DNA from: Symsagittifera roscoffensis
Lineage: Eukaryota > Xenacoelomorpha > Acoela > Convolutidae
NCBI RefSeq assembly: GCF_963678635.1
Contig: NC_087069.1
Span: 13,304,660 to 13,368,659, forward strand
Direction of reading: 5' to 3'
DNA length: 64,000 nt
Shown here: one piece after another, positions 54,180 through 64,000 of the stretch
Position numbering within the stretch: position 1 is the stretch's first letter
Layout: each line of letters starts with the position of its first letter
The notes under the pieces: generated by a model
Databases searched by the model: none
What the model saw: the letters and a program-made list of their open reading frames with translations, nothing else
Told to the model about the DNA's origin: nothing
Translations under genes and position numbers: made by a program

Positions 54180-54700
54180 AAAGATATAACGAAAATATCA
54201 AATTTTTAAATTTGGCAAAGCTTTTCAAAGAGGTTTTGAAGTGTTAAATGATCAGACATTGATTAAGGCATAAATAAACATGCTAAACAACAGAAACAGG
54301 AGTTTTCAAAAAAATTTTGAAAAATGTTATTCAGCGAAAAGGAAAAAAATCAACATAACTGTATCCACTCAATATGCCCACAAAAAAATGGGAAAAATCA
54401 ATTTGCTGTTGAAAAAAAAATTACAAAATTTTAGGGCAATTGAAACTTAATTGGAAAATTTTTTCTGTCGCCATCAAAAACTACTAGTAATGTTTTTCCA
54501 TATTTGGTACGTGGAGCTGTATGATAAGAAGTTTTTTTTCTTAAAAAAAACAAGAACTTTGGTTTTTTCATCGCCAGATTGTTTTACTAGAGTCAAACAC
54601 CCGCAGAAAATAGTTTATTTCTGTTTTTCAACCATTTTTTAGATATGTACAAATAGTTTTTGCGGAATAAAAGTTGAAAACCTATACATTTTGGACCATA
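54180..54700 (+). repeat. Diverged repeat related to 1,240-1,900
   Basis: See the matching blocks listed at 1,240. The similarity is old, with many substitutions and indels. It lies just downstream of the triplication. No gene is recognised. Confidence 0.45.
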
Positions 54701-55059
54701 TATAAATGTAAATTTTTGCGTCGTACGAAATTAATACGACCAATCAGCTAGCCTCAATTCAAATTGGAACGATTTTGTTTTGCGGGAGAAATTGCCACCG
54801 TAAATATTTCGCGTTACACTCTCAGCATTATGAATAAACTCTTCAAAGTGCGCATAATTAAGCGCAGAACATGGAAAATTTGGCAATTTTCAAACCCCCA
54901 GAACTTTACAAAAAACAATCTGAGGTAAAATATCCTTAAATTTGATCTCAGGAAAACGATATCTTCAATGGGGAATAAAAAATTTTTTTTGGAAAATTAT
55001 TTTTTTGATCGATGAAAATTGACTGAATAAAAAAAAACGCCGAGCATAATTTTTCTGTT

Positions 55060-55570
55060 TTCTTTGAAAGTCGGAACAGCAAAAATTTGTCTCGATGGCA
55101 GCTGCTTTGTCTTAAGTTCTTCCTAGTTTTTGTTCAGATGATAGCGTAAACATCTACAGTTTTCACCTTTTCAACAAGTTGTATCGGGAACACATAGTTA
55201 CGCAAGATTATTGCATGCCTATTCATACATCCTATGACAATTTTAAGTTTCTTGCAAGTTTCTTTCACTTTATTTTAAAAAAACCTATTGACTGACCTCT
55301 AATGAAGTTAAATGGAAATTAGAACAAGTTTCCAAAATTGGTCAGTAATTAAAATTAGTACCAGCATGTTCAATAACTGTTCTATCGAGCGCCCAAGTCT
55401 TATATCAGCTTAGTCGAACAGATCAAATTTTTTTATGATAGAAAAGATCACTCTTTTTCAAATTAACGAATGATTTAAGTTTCAAAATGAGAAATTGATT
55501 TGATACAAAAATTAGTTGTTTTCTTTGGGTGGTCTTGATTATCGTAAAGTTTTATCATGAAGTGATAGGT
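55060..55570 (+). pseudogene. Decayed paralogue of the unit ORF
   Basis: In the frame of atggcagctgct (about 55,094) the sequence reads MAAALS, stop, VLPSFCSDD, then KLYREHIVTQDYCMPIHTSY followed by hydrophobic segments. This matches the unit protein (MAAAMCQTLPSFYSE and KYKETQDFCVSIHNSYCF). Weaker similarity runs to EIDLIQKLVVFF, corresponding to EPDLLKKIPCFF in the C-terminal extension. Several stops and indels make it a pseudogene. It shows that the family predates the triplication and that the extension belonged to it. Confidence 0.55.
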
Positions 55571-56073
55571 CAATTTTCATTTTAAACAATAAGCGGATCT
55601 TAAAAACTCTCCTTCGAAAAAATTTCAATAAAAAATTTATAATTTTTGTAAACGATGTTTTCTTTTGAGACAACTTTTATTCCATAGTAGAAAATATGGA
55701 ACCTAGGAATCTAAAACAAACTTTGAAACGTCATAACGCATTAATTTGTTTTTAAGTTTTAATCAGTCGCTTTTTCATCCAATTTTCTTGTTAGTTGTCC
55801 TTGATTAACTCTTCTGACATAAATTTTCAATGGAAATAAACAGAAGTTCAGCTTCAGCAGGAAAAGCCAATTTCAACTATTGCATTCAAAATTGCCATAT
55901 GTATGGAACAATCAAAAAACGCAAATAAGATCTTGTTCTGTTTTTCAAATTCTTTTGTGCTGGTGGAACCTGATCTAAACTACATTTTATTATTGGATAA
56001 ATTGGATATTTTACCACTGTAAAATATTTAATATTGACCAATCATAATCCATCTAACTAACAACCCACTTATT
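55571..56073. other. AT-rich spacer without a recognised gene
   Basis: No ORF or repeat that I can support. It separates the decayed paralogue from element C. Confidence 0.5.
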
Positions 56074-57600
56074 TGTAAGTGCTGAAATTACTTGTAATTT
56101 CAGCACCAGAGAGATTTGAATTTAACTTAGAACTTAGTTGCCTCTCCAAAGAGAACTTCAGCTGCCGCAATAAGCCAGTATACTCTAGATCTATTGAGCC
56201 TAGCAGAGACTAGTTAAACACCCTGACACTAGTAAACATAAGAGTAAGATTAGGACCGGTATTAGACTAAGAAGTTGCACGGATGTATCCGGCTGAAAGT
56301 AAGATAGCGCGACGAGCAACGGTGTACCCTATCCTAAATTACTCTATGAGTTAACCACTTCGGTTATAACTCATCTGGTGCGACCATAAGTCTCGAACAA
56401 GACCTTAATAGCTTAGAATTAACCAAATATAGATTAGAAATTAGACGAAACATTTTCAAAATGTTACACAATAATAACTTATTTGAAATGTCTCTACGAC
56501 TCAATAGATCAGAGCCGATATTCCGCACAATACTAGAACTACCTGGTATTGGAAGAAGACCTCGGACAAGAGACGATATACGACTACATGGAAACTTACC
56601 AATTAGTTTCATGGTTGTAAGGCAAAAGCCAACACAAACTTTTTTATTTAGAATCTTACTAGCAATGATTTTAGATTTTCATTTGCAAACATAAAATTTT
56701 GAAGTAAATCTTCATGATCATTTCAGGCGCTAAGCAAAATTATTAATGTACAATAACGATTGATAAAAAGATCTCAGATCGTTTTCCTAATTTCTGCAGT
56801 ATTATTCAAAACGTATTTGAAAAATAATTATTGAAAATAAAAATAAAAATTAGTAGCATGACAATAAATTGTTAGTTTATATAAATCATCCTGTTGTTCC
56901 AGCTTCATCAACTAAACATAACAGCAATCATAAGCTAACTAACATCATAAAAGACTAAAACTTTATATCAATTAAATTTAAACCATTTTAAACTTAAATT
57001 TACTTAATTTTTAACCAGATCATCAAGGCTTATCCTTGGATCTTAATAAGTTTTTTATCTCATTAATTTTTAATTCTGATCATCAAGGCTTATCCTTGGA
57101 TCAAAAAGAACACTTTTGTTCTCCCCGACCCAATTATTAAGTGTCTAACGACCTCAAACGTCGCTTCACTACCCAACCTTTTCAAAAGACCCAGGACTAA
57201 TGGAAATTTTTAATAACACTAACCATTCAAATTAAGCTAAACAGTGAAGAACTTCGGTTATTCAGCCTTCACTTAAACCCTCCTCTTACCAGACCCAGGA
57301 TAGATCGTGACTTAGTAAGTTTAAAATAGTATCTAACGAACTACTTGCGTTCTAATTATACCTGAACCTTGTGGATCGATTTACTATTCTCCAACCCTTG
57401 AACACAATCACTACCCCTAAGTAAGATTAAGTAAGTTACACCTTAACTTAGACTAGCCACGAGAAAGTAAAATATCATTCTTCGGAATCGATATACTTTT
57501 TTCTCCAACCCTGAACAAAAAAACCCAGGTTAAGCTAACCAAAAAATCGTAAGGACTAACAGTCTAGGAAATTAAAATCACTAATAACTTTTTGCATCCC
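56074..57600 (+). repeat. Element C leader / candidate 5' LTR
   Basis: It starts tgtaagtgctgaaattacttg with a 12-bp perfect inverted repeat (56,079-56,090 and 56,095-56,106, loop cttg), then unique GC-richer sequence and two copies of atcatcaaggcttatccttg (near 57,021 and 57,075). Its last 600 bp recur at 42,590-43,150. It holds one ORF (56,461-56,694, LELPGIGRRPRTRDDIRLHG) that I do not recognise. The 3' LTR is outside the window, so the boundaries are provisional. Confidence 0.5.
56079..56106 (+). promoter_or_regulatory. 12-bp perfect palindrome at element C left end
   Basis: gtgctgaaatta and taatttcagcac are exact reverse complements separated by cttg. It follows a TG dinucleotide that may be the LTR terminus. 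It could be a terminal inverted repeat or an RNA hairpin. Confidence 0.6.
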
Positions 57601-57614
57601 TCATCCTTAACCTT

Positions 57615-57971
57615 ATGTCATTCAAAAATTTAGGAAATAAACAAACAATCGTTTTACACAATTGTGAAATAGATAACCAAAAATACGATCTTGTAATCAC
57701 TCCACATACACAAACAGTTGGATACATTCGAACAAAACGACAAACAATAAAAAGAAAAACTATAAACAAAAAAAGACAGATCACACGAAAAAGATTTTCA
57801 AAAAATAGAAACGCATTTTCTGAATCAGAAGCCAACAGTTTAGACGAAATATACAAATTAAAAGAATCAATAAATAAAAATTGTCCCATTCATGATCAAT
57901 TATATTTTTCCGTATCAGAAACAACTTCAAATTCATCAAAAAGAGGAAAAAGAAGAATAAAAAAGCAATAG
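57615..57971 (+). CDS. Element C pre-gag ORF 1, basic protein (118 aa)
   Basis: ATG at 57,615 starts MSFKNLGNKQTIVLHNCEID. Residues 35-65 are extremely basic (TKRQTIKRKTINKKRQITRK) and the end is SKRGKRRIKKQ. It could bind nucleic acid or carry a nuclear localisation signal, but I do not recognise a family. It is intact and lies between the leader and the next ORF, which supports it as part of the element. Confidence 0.45.
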   Translation: MSFKNLGNKQTIVLHNCEIDNQKYDLVITPHTQTVGYIRTKRQTIKRKTINKKRQITRKRFSKNRNAFSESEANSLDEIYKLKESINKNCPIHDQLYFSVSETTSNSSKRGKRRIKKQ

Positions 57972-58056
57972 AAACACAAACCAGTACACCTGTATAATTG
58001 GAATCAACCAATTAGACACATTGAGAGTTATATATATACAGTCATCAAACGAAAAA

Positions 58057-58824
58057 ATGAGCCACACTCAAAGTGACGAAAGTCCAGATGAAGAAGCAGT
58101 TTTCCCCTTTCTTATAGATTCACTCGATGATAGAGGACAAACACGATTTTGTAAGACCTTACTTGTAAATTTGTTTGAACCAGGAATCAGTCCATGCAAA
58201 GCAGAATTCCCAGATTTAAAAATCAAAAGACAAATTATTGAACTTTATTTGAAAGTTATATGTAATCTAACACAGCAATACGGAATCTACACCATAGAAT
58301 TTAGCACACCAAATACAGCCCATCGTAAATATGTAATTCAAACAGAAGATATTGAATAAGAATTTTCAAAAGTATTCATAGAATATATCAAAAGCATACA
58401 ATATCATAATTCACAGAGAGTAAACTCCATATTCACTAACGAAGCTTTTGCAATAATATATAGTTATACATCTATATTGGAAAAAACAGAAGTTCAAAGC
58501 ACATCACCGACAGAAACATCAAAACATACAAAAGTAAGAAATGAAATCACAGTATTTTCAACATTTCTACATATAATTTGCGAAAACTTTACTAATGAAG
58601 ATGTTTCACAAAACACTAAACATGATTTACAAAAGATTTTAGTGTGGTTTTTAATAGATTATTTCACCCACAATTTAGATTTAATTTCACAGGCAAGGAA
58701 AAATTTCAGACCTCAAAATACCAATGACGACAGAATCCTTTCAGAACAATCAGATTACGTTTGGGACCCTGACTGGTCTCATCCAGCATTTCTGAATATT
58801 AAGATATCTCGAGTCAAGCAATAA
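58057..58824 (+). pseudogene. Element C pre-gag ORF 2, one in-frame stop
   Basis: From MSHTQSDESPDEEAVFPFLI the frame continues past a single TAA (58,357-58,359, within EDIE-stop-EFSKVF) to 58,824, about 255 codons. The sequence is helical: RFCKTLLVNLFEPGISP, KIKRQIIELYLKVICNLTQQ, then VFSTFLHIICENFTNEDVSQ and LQKILVWFLIDYFTHNLDLI. It looks like a folded all-alpha protein, perhaps a matrix-like gag N-terminal domain, but no family was recognised. At the end the frame shifts (58,800) into the next segment. Confidence 0.45.
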
Positions 58825-59531
58825 GTACAATATCTTTCCACAGAGATTATGTAAAAGTAATACCCTTAACCATTGACGCAACACCATTAAATTATAATAC
58901 ATTTTTACCTGATACAAGAAAGAACAGCTTAAATTCAACAGTCATACATAATGAAAATCTCACTGGAACAAGAAACCTTACACAACAAGATATTCAAACA
59001 CCATCACACTTCATAAATGAAGAAATCGTCCAAAAAACAGCAACAACTACACAACAAAGTATTTCACCAATGCATAACAATCTGACAACACCAAGAAATA
59101 CCAATACATTACTAGAACAAGTAACCTTACAATCAACCGTTAAACCTTCGGTTGCTCCAAAATATTCACATATAGACTATCAAACGTATAGACCAATGAC
59201 AATACCGTCAAAAACACGAAAACCGTTCACAAGAAACACTTTTGCAGAACACAATTATAATTATGCTCACCAACCAAAAAGAAATCAACCTCCCCGAAAA
59301 AAGACACAAAAATCAAATCACGTATGTTCACATTATTGGAATCTCCCAAAAACATCAACCAATTCAGTAAACTTTCCAGATAATCCACAACCTACACAGG
59401 ATCATAGTGAAAATTACTCATTTTTTCAACAGAATAAAAATAAACAACAAACACCTTATAACACGAACTACTTATCGTCTGATGATGATGATCAGTACCA
59501 ACCAGATATTTGTGCACCATATACTGAATAA
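58803..59531 (+). pseudogene. Element C Asn/Gln/Pro/Thr-rich linker segment
   Basis: It is open from 58,803 (DISSQAISTISFHRDYVKVI) to the TAA at 59,529, in a frame one base out from the previous ORF. The composition is disordered (Thr, Asn, Gln, Pro), with FTRNTFAEHNYNYAHQPKRN and SSDDDDQYQPDICAPYTE. It links the helical ORF 2 to the gag capsid region and was probably in one polyprotein with both before a one-base change at about 58,800. Confidence 0.4.
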
Positions 59532-59539
59532 TATCGCAC

Positions 59540-60442
59540 ACAGAGATCGCGACAGTCTCAACCATCTCAAAATATGAAAATTTACCCACAAAATCCAACA
59601 GATATACAAAATCCACAATAAATCATATACAAAACCCATTTAACACACAAACTTTTCAACCAATACAACAACAAAACCCAATGTTAATGCATTCTTGTCA
59701 ACCAACTCAAATGCAAAATGAAATACCGCTTCCATATTACCTTCAGCAACACGAAACAACAAAGAATCAACTTTCAAATTTTTCACAAATGCCAAATGCC
59801 GCAGAATCGCTACAGATGACAATGAATCCATACCTCATGGTTGGATCATCAATAACATCCAATAAACCACTGATGGTATTCACAGGAACAGACCCTGAAT
59901 ATTCTGTAGGAGATTACCTAAATGCAGTTACAGCAAATTTAATTTAAAATATAGGACCTGAACCAATTAATACGCCACTCCATCAAAATTGGATACATAG
60001 ACGCACAGCGTTAATACAAACAACATTAGATGGCGCAGCTCAAAAATGGTTTTCAGTATTACCCATAGAAATAAAGTCAGACTGGAGAAGATTCACCCAA
60101 GAATTTTTTAAAATGTTTGATTCTGAAAGAAACAAACAACACCAAACAGTTTTATGCAACGAAATACGCGGACAACCAATTGAAACATTTAAACAATTAG
60201 CAGTACGAATCGAAACACTAGTTCGAAAGGCATATTCACTTAATACACATGACTACAAAAACACAAAAATTACAGAAATTTTAATGATGACCTTAACACC
60301 TCAATTAAGGAAAATAGCTATAAAAAGAGAGCATCTCATCCTTCCTCATTTCGAGAACCAGATTTAGATTTTAGAAAATTAGTAGATAAACTAGAACAAG
60401 CAGAAATAACAATGAAACTCGAAGAAACCGAAAATCTAAAAC
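59540..60442 (+). pseudogene. Element C gag capsid-like region
   Basis: 59,681-60,367 in one frame reads KPLMVFTGTDPEYSVGDYLN, a stop at 59,945, then HRRTALIQTTLDGAAQKWFS, IKSDWRRFTQEFFKMFDSER, LAVRIETLVRKAYSLNTHDY and ILMMTLTPQLRKIAIK. This FxG-x-DP / GAA-x-x-W-F / F-x-x-x-F order is typical of retrotransposon gag. A frame change near 60,330 continues into FREPDLDFRKLVDKLEQAEI and ends at ETENLKL (60,442), where an insertion interrupts. It would form the particle shell in an intact element. Confidence 0.7.
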
Positions 60443-61018
60443 TGAAACTTGCAGCCATTTTGTTGCAGCAAGTTTTTTCTTGCAAAAAAGACTATTAAAA
60501 TTATTTTCCAGTCTTTCAAATGATTTTTCGTTAAAAAGATTTTTTCAAGTATTGCTGCGCACAAATCAAGAGGAACTTCCAAATCCGGTCCATGAAGTTG
60601 TAAAAAAAGCGATGAATGATGAAGTTTTGTCTACAGTGAAAAAAAAATTAGAGCTCAATCTGTTGGAATCGCCGCGATAGTTTAATAATTCTTGGAGTGC
60701 CAGAACATGTTGAAGGTGGAAGTCACAATGAAATAGTTCAATAAAATATTTATACTTGCGAGTTTGCGAAGCGTAGTGTATCAGTACGAACCTTTTTCTA
60801 ACTTTTCAGTACTAACTCGCAAATAAAAGTGTTGATTAAAATTGTCAACTTATTTGGTGGCACTTTTGCTAATGATCACGATCTGTATCATTGGAAATTT
60901 CATAGCATCTGTTCTCTGCTTTATTTGTGACTAATGTTTGTCAAGCGTGCGTGGCTGAGTGTGTAATTCGTGAGACTCATAATTTCTAGGTTGCAGATCG
61001 ATTTAGTTTGTTAATCTA
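60443..61018 (+). mobile_element. Composite insertion in element C gag (LINE-like piece plus tRNA-like end)
   Basis: The gag frame stops at ETENLKL and resumes at ATHINNVQESD after about 576 bp of foreign sequence. The left part has an ORF (60,480-60,680) with an alpha-helical end (KKAMNDEVLSTVKKKLELNL) leading to LIILGVPEHVEGG, similar in form to LINE ORF1 (helix, then I-L-G-V-P-E). The right part contains tggctgagtgt (60,952) and ggttgcagatc (60,989), A/B-box-like. No clear target duplication was found. Confidence 0.45.
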
Positions 61019-61267
61019 ATTGAAACAAATGCTACACATATAAATAATGTACAAGAATCAGACACAGACCTGACTGAAAAAATCACTGAAATACTAAACA
61101 TCTATGAAAAAAACCCAAAATTTAAAAGCAAACCATCTTTCAAAAAATGGTGTAATTATTGCCGACGATACGGACACAGTATTTCCGAATGTAGACAAAA
61201 CAACAAGACAATCAGAATAAACCTCAAAAGCACAAAGAACCAAATAAATCATTCTATCAATACATGA
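61019..61267 (+). pseudogene. Element C gag nucleocapsid, CCHC knuckle
   Basis: The frame reads TDLTEKITEILNIYEKNPKF, SKPSFKKWCNYCRRYGHSIS and ECRQNNKTIR. The knuckle CNYCRRYGHSISEC (61,151-61,192) has exact C-X2-C-X4-H-X4-C spacing and looks functional. The frame ends at TGA 61,265. The following Asn/Ser/Tyr/Arg-rich tail (61,270-61,860) is in other frames. This segment lies directly after the inserted element. Confidence 0.75.
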
Positions 61268-62285
61268 AAAAAGACCAGTTCTACCAAACGAAAATATATG
61301 TAGTAATAACAGTTCAGGAAAACCACTTCCAAGCAACTCAAAGTACACAAGAAATCAATCACCATATAACTCAAGTAATAGAGGTAGATCACCCGAACGA
61401 GGAAATACACGAAATTTCTCACAAAATAGATATAACCGATCAAATAGCCAAAATAACCAAAATAACTAGTCACGATCGAATTCCAATACAATAGAATTTG
61501 TTTCTGAATCCAGTTCCCAATCAAACCCAAGTAATAGACACTATTCCAACAATCAATCACGAAACTCATCATACAACAGAAATTGAAACTGTTCACATAA
61601 TAGAAATAGAAGTTATTCAAACAATCGAAATCAGAATTAACTAAACAATAGATCAAGGAATAATTCATATAATAAATCAAATTATCACAGATCAAATAAT
61701 AATTATCAAAACAGATCACAAAATAATTCACAAAATTTAAACTCAAGTTACAATAATCGATACAGAAATTATTCCCAGTCACCACATAGGAATAATAACC
61801 GTTATCCCGATTCTAAACATCGATACAGAAGTAGCACAGCAAAACATCGAAGACACATAAATCAAGTGCAAACAAATGGAGAAACAACTTCAGACTCTCC
61901 AGGTATTGATGACACAGGAAGTAACGAATTACAACTATATCATATAAATTGTGAATCATCAGATACAGAAAGTGATACAGATAATACCATCTCAGTAAAA
62001 ATGATAACAGTCGAAAACGAGAATGAACCTATCATATATGAACAACCTTTCACTTCACATATATATGATAATCAATTGGAACTCCTCCACAATTATTATA
62101 TTGGTTCCATTGATAATACACAAACTACACAAGAAGTAAACAAAATTAACACAGTAATTAAACCCGATAAAAAGGATGAAACACAATGCTCAAACACAAC
62201 ACATATATATCAAAATATACAAAAAAGACAACCAAGAGAAAAAATTTGGACAATCCCATTTCTCTTAGAGAGTCCAAAAAGGTAA
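61268..62285 (+). pseudogene. Element C low-complexity tail and pre-protease region
   Basis: 61,268-61,865 is a repetitive Asn/Ser/Arg/Tyr-rich coding remnant (for example RNNNRYPDSKHRYRSS) spread over frames. 61,866-62,285 is open (139 codons): GETTSDSPGIDDTGSNELQL, acidic ESSDTESDTDNTISVKM, then PREKIWTIPFLLES, leading into the protease in another frame. It is probably the gag-pol junction. Confidence 0.45.
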
Positions 62286-62640
62286 AGAATTTCATCCACC
62301 AGATCTTGAAATTGAATTTTTAATTGACTCAGGAGCAGAATCAAATATAATTAAGATTCCCACATGGAATGAAATCAAAACATTGCATCTTAATTTAACA
62401 ACTCTTGAAACCTCTACTAAATTAGCAACAGCACAAGGATCAACATTAGTAAATTATGGAAAAACCAATTATTCCTTCTTCCCACAAGAACAATGGAACA
62501 AATCTAAATTTAGAACAAACCATTTAAACAAATATTCCATATTACTGATATTAAACATAATATCATTGGTATACCATTTATATCTAAATATATACCAACA
62601 ATCAACATCCTAAATAGTAAGATCCATATCAAAAACAAAT
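62278..62640 (+). pseudogene. Element C aspartic protease
   Basis: The frame starting near 62,278 reads GKEFHPPDLEIEFLIDSGAE, SNIIKIPTWNEI and TSTKLATAQGSTLVNYGK. LIDSGAESN is the retropepsin active-site Asp-Ser-Gly. The second half shifts frame at about 62,470 (HNIIGIPFISKYIPTINIL, where an I-I-G-x-x-F block fits the C-terminal part). It would cleave the polyprotein in an intact element. Confidence 0.65.
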
Positions 62641-63215
62641 ACACAAAAACAAAAAACACAGCAATAACATTCTTCCAAAGAATAAACAAACAACCGCCTT
62701 TTTCTCAACATTTTATCCCTTTTACAATCAACAACGGAAACACCTGAAACCACTATCAGGAAATATATGTAATTTTTCAATAAAAAAAGTTCATCAGTAT
62801 GACAAAAGCCAAAACAAACAACAACTTTTTATGTCAGACTTCGAATTTAAACCTATTCACAAATTTTTCAAAATTACAATCTCATCTATAAAATACTCGA
62901 AAAAAAACGAATTCCGACATCATTTCATTACACGTGTATAACAATACACCATATCAAGTAAAATTACCAATAGGACTTTTAGGATATTGTGAAACAAATG
63001 CTACAATTTCACCTATAAATGAAGTAGCCTACCGCGTTAATAATATGCTCCAATTATTAGATATTTGCCAATCAACAATTCTTGACGAAGAATTATCCAT
63101 AAATAATATAATAAGTAATGAAAAGAGAAATACAGATTATTTCACAAAAACACCATATTTTAAACCAACATTCAATATAACAAATTACACAAAAGAGCAA
63201 CAAAAATTTTAAACA
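62641..63215 (+). pseudogene. Element C protease-RT linker
   Basis: The sequence is broken over three frames. The last part (62,934-63,212) is open: YNNTPYQVKLPIGLLGYCET, EVAYRVNNMLQLLDICQSTI. Its place between protease and RT and the conserved look of PIGLLGYCE suggest the usual pro-pol connector. No catalytic motif. Confidence 0.4.
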
Positions 63216-64000
63216 ATGTTTAATTTTGAACACTCACAAATTACACAAATTGAATTTGATAAATTAGCAAAACAACTGTTAAAATATTCAACAGTTTATG
63301 CAACATCAAAATTTGACGTTGGAAAAATTAGTTCATCACTACACCTTCTGTTAAAACCTGACGCAGTTTTCAAAAAACAAAGAGCAACTAAAGTACCGAT
63401 TCACTTACATGACAAGGTAAACAGATTACTTGACATTTTAGAACAATACGAAATTATCTCACCATTAAATAAAGAAGAACAACCAAAAGAAAACACCTTC
63501 ATTAACCCTGTTGTCCTTCTAGCAAAAGATGAAATACTAAAAATAGTTTTAGACGCTAGATACCTCATTTCATTTATTGACGAATCAAAATTCAATTGGC
63601 CCATTGAACCAATACAAGTTATCTTGACAAAGATAAATGGTAAATACTTCACAACCGCAGATATGAATAGTGCATATAAGCAAATGCCACTAGATGAACA
63701 ATCACGACGTTTAACACAATTTGTTATTGGAAATCAACAAAATGAATTTAATCGCTTATTCTATGGAATATCCATAGGACCAGCAGTTTTTCAGCTTTTA
63801 TGAGTAAAATTTTAAGACCACTAATACTCGAGAAAAATGCAATCACCTATTTAGACGATGTTTTTATGCAATCACAAACCAAAGACGAGATGTTTACAGT
63901 TTTAGAACAATACCATAAGATACTTCAGAACAACAATCTCAAAGCAGCCCCCGATAAATCACACTTCTTTCTAACAAGCGTTAAATTTTTAGAACATAAT
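63216..64000 (+). pseudogene. Element C reverse transcriptase, N-terminal half
   Basis: 63,216-63,803 reads KVPIHLHDKVNRLLDILEQY, INPVVLLAKDEILKIVLDAR, FTTADMNSAYKQMPLDEQSR (first catalytic Asp), then FVIGNQQNEFNRLFYGISIG. A one-base loss at about 63,790 shifts the frame. The palm continues to the window end with SAFMSKILRPLILEKN and ITYLDDVFMQSQTKDEMF (Asp pair at 63,854-63,859) and KAAPDKSHFFLTSVKFLEHN. RNase H and integrase are outside the window. It is the RT of a Ty3/Gypsy-type element. Confidence 0.8.

Larger units (their letters stand above)
56074..64000 (+). mobile_element. Element C: Ty3/Gypsy-type retroelement, runs off the window
   Basis: The order is a leader/LTR candidate with a terminal palindrome (56,074-57,600), a basic ORF, a 250-residue pre-gag ORF, an Asn/Gln/Pro-rich ORF, gag capsid, zinc knuckle, protease and RT. 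It is broken by point stops, frame changes and one insertion (60,443-61,018). RNase H and integrase would lie beyond position 64,000. The base composition is very A-rich on the coding strand. Confidence 0.75.

Noticed and set aside
61249-61785. 178-codon minus-strand ORF rich in Tyr, Phe, Cys and Asn, membrane-protein-like
   Set aside because: It is the antisense of the Asn/Ser-rich gag tail of element C, and its composition explains its openness.

Overview
The window looks like an intergenic, transposon-rich stretch of an AT-rich invertebrate (metazoan) nuclear genome. The evidence is long AT-rich non-coding tracts, several families of Ty3/Gypsy-like and Penelope-like retroelements in different states of decay, tRNA-like A/B-box sequences, tandem arrays, possible GTAAGT...TTTCAG splice signals and a 200-N assembly gap. 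I see no bacterial-type operons. A nematode or another small-genome invertebrate is plausible, but nothing here fixes the species.

Layout. 1-9.2 kb is AT-rich with a 0.39-kb tandem duplication and two weak tRNA-like sequences. 9.2-20.5 kb is element A, copy 1 (+): a TATA-bearing candidate promoter region, a duplicated leader with 63-bp tandem arrays, gag (coiled coil, capsid, zinc knuckle), a protease remnant, and then a long 3' region (coiled coil, SGNH-hydrolase-like domain, further conserved domains). The reverse transcriptase, RNase H and integrase are missing. 20.8-28.9 kb is copy 2 of A on the minus strand: integrase, a macro-domain-like segment, and the same coiled coil/SGNH/3' region. 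Copies 1 and 2 face each other tail to tail and form a long inverted repeat. 28.95-30.1 kb (+) and 31.4-32.55 kb (-) are two short Penelope-like relics. In both, a PHD-finger-like domain sits directly upstream of the RT-thumb region and a GIY-YIG-like endonuclease end. 32.6-38.8 kb has no recognisable gene.

38.8-42.2 kb (-) is a second Ty3/Gypsy family (B) with RT, integrase and a chromatin-tail-like C-terminus but no visible RNase H. A 200-N gap follows. 42.6-43.15 kb resembles the leader/LTR region of element C. 43.3-45.6 kb (-) is copy 3 of element A, with the macro/SGNH block deleted. 46.3-49.6 kb is AT-rich without a clear gene.

49.7-53.95 kb is a recent head-to-tail triplication of a 1,418-bp unit. 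Each unit carries a 129-144-codon plus-strand ORF of unknown function and a possible spliced minus-strand gene. In units 2 and 3 the duplication junction gives the ORF a new N-terminus taken from a tRNA-like sequence. A decayed older paralogue lies at about 55.06-55.57 kb. 56-64 kb (+) is a third Ty3/Gypsy-type element (C): a long leader or LTR, pre-gag ORFs, gag with a CCHC knuckle interrupted by a composite LINE-like/tRNA-like insertion, protease (DSG) and RT (YLDD), running off the window end.

The most unusual content is element A's large accessory 3' region (macro-like plus SGNH-like plus unknown domains), the PHD/thumb/GIY-YIG arrangement shared by two Penelope relics, and the triplicated unknown gene with its junction-created N-terminus.
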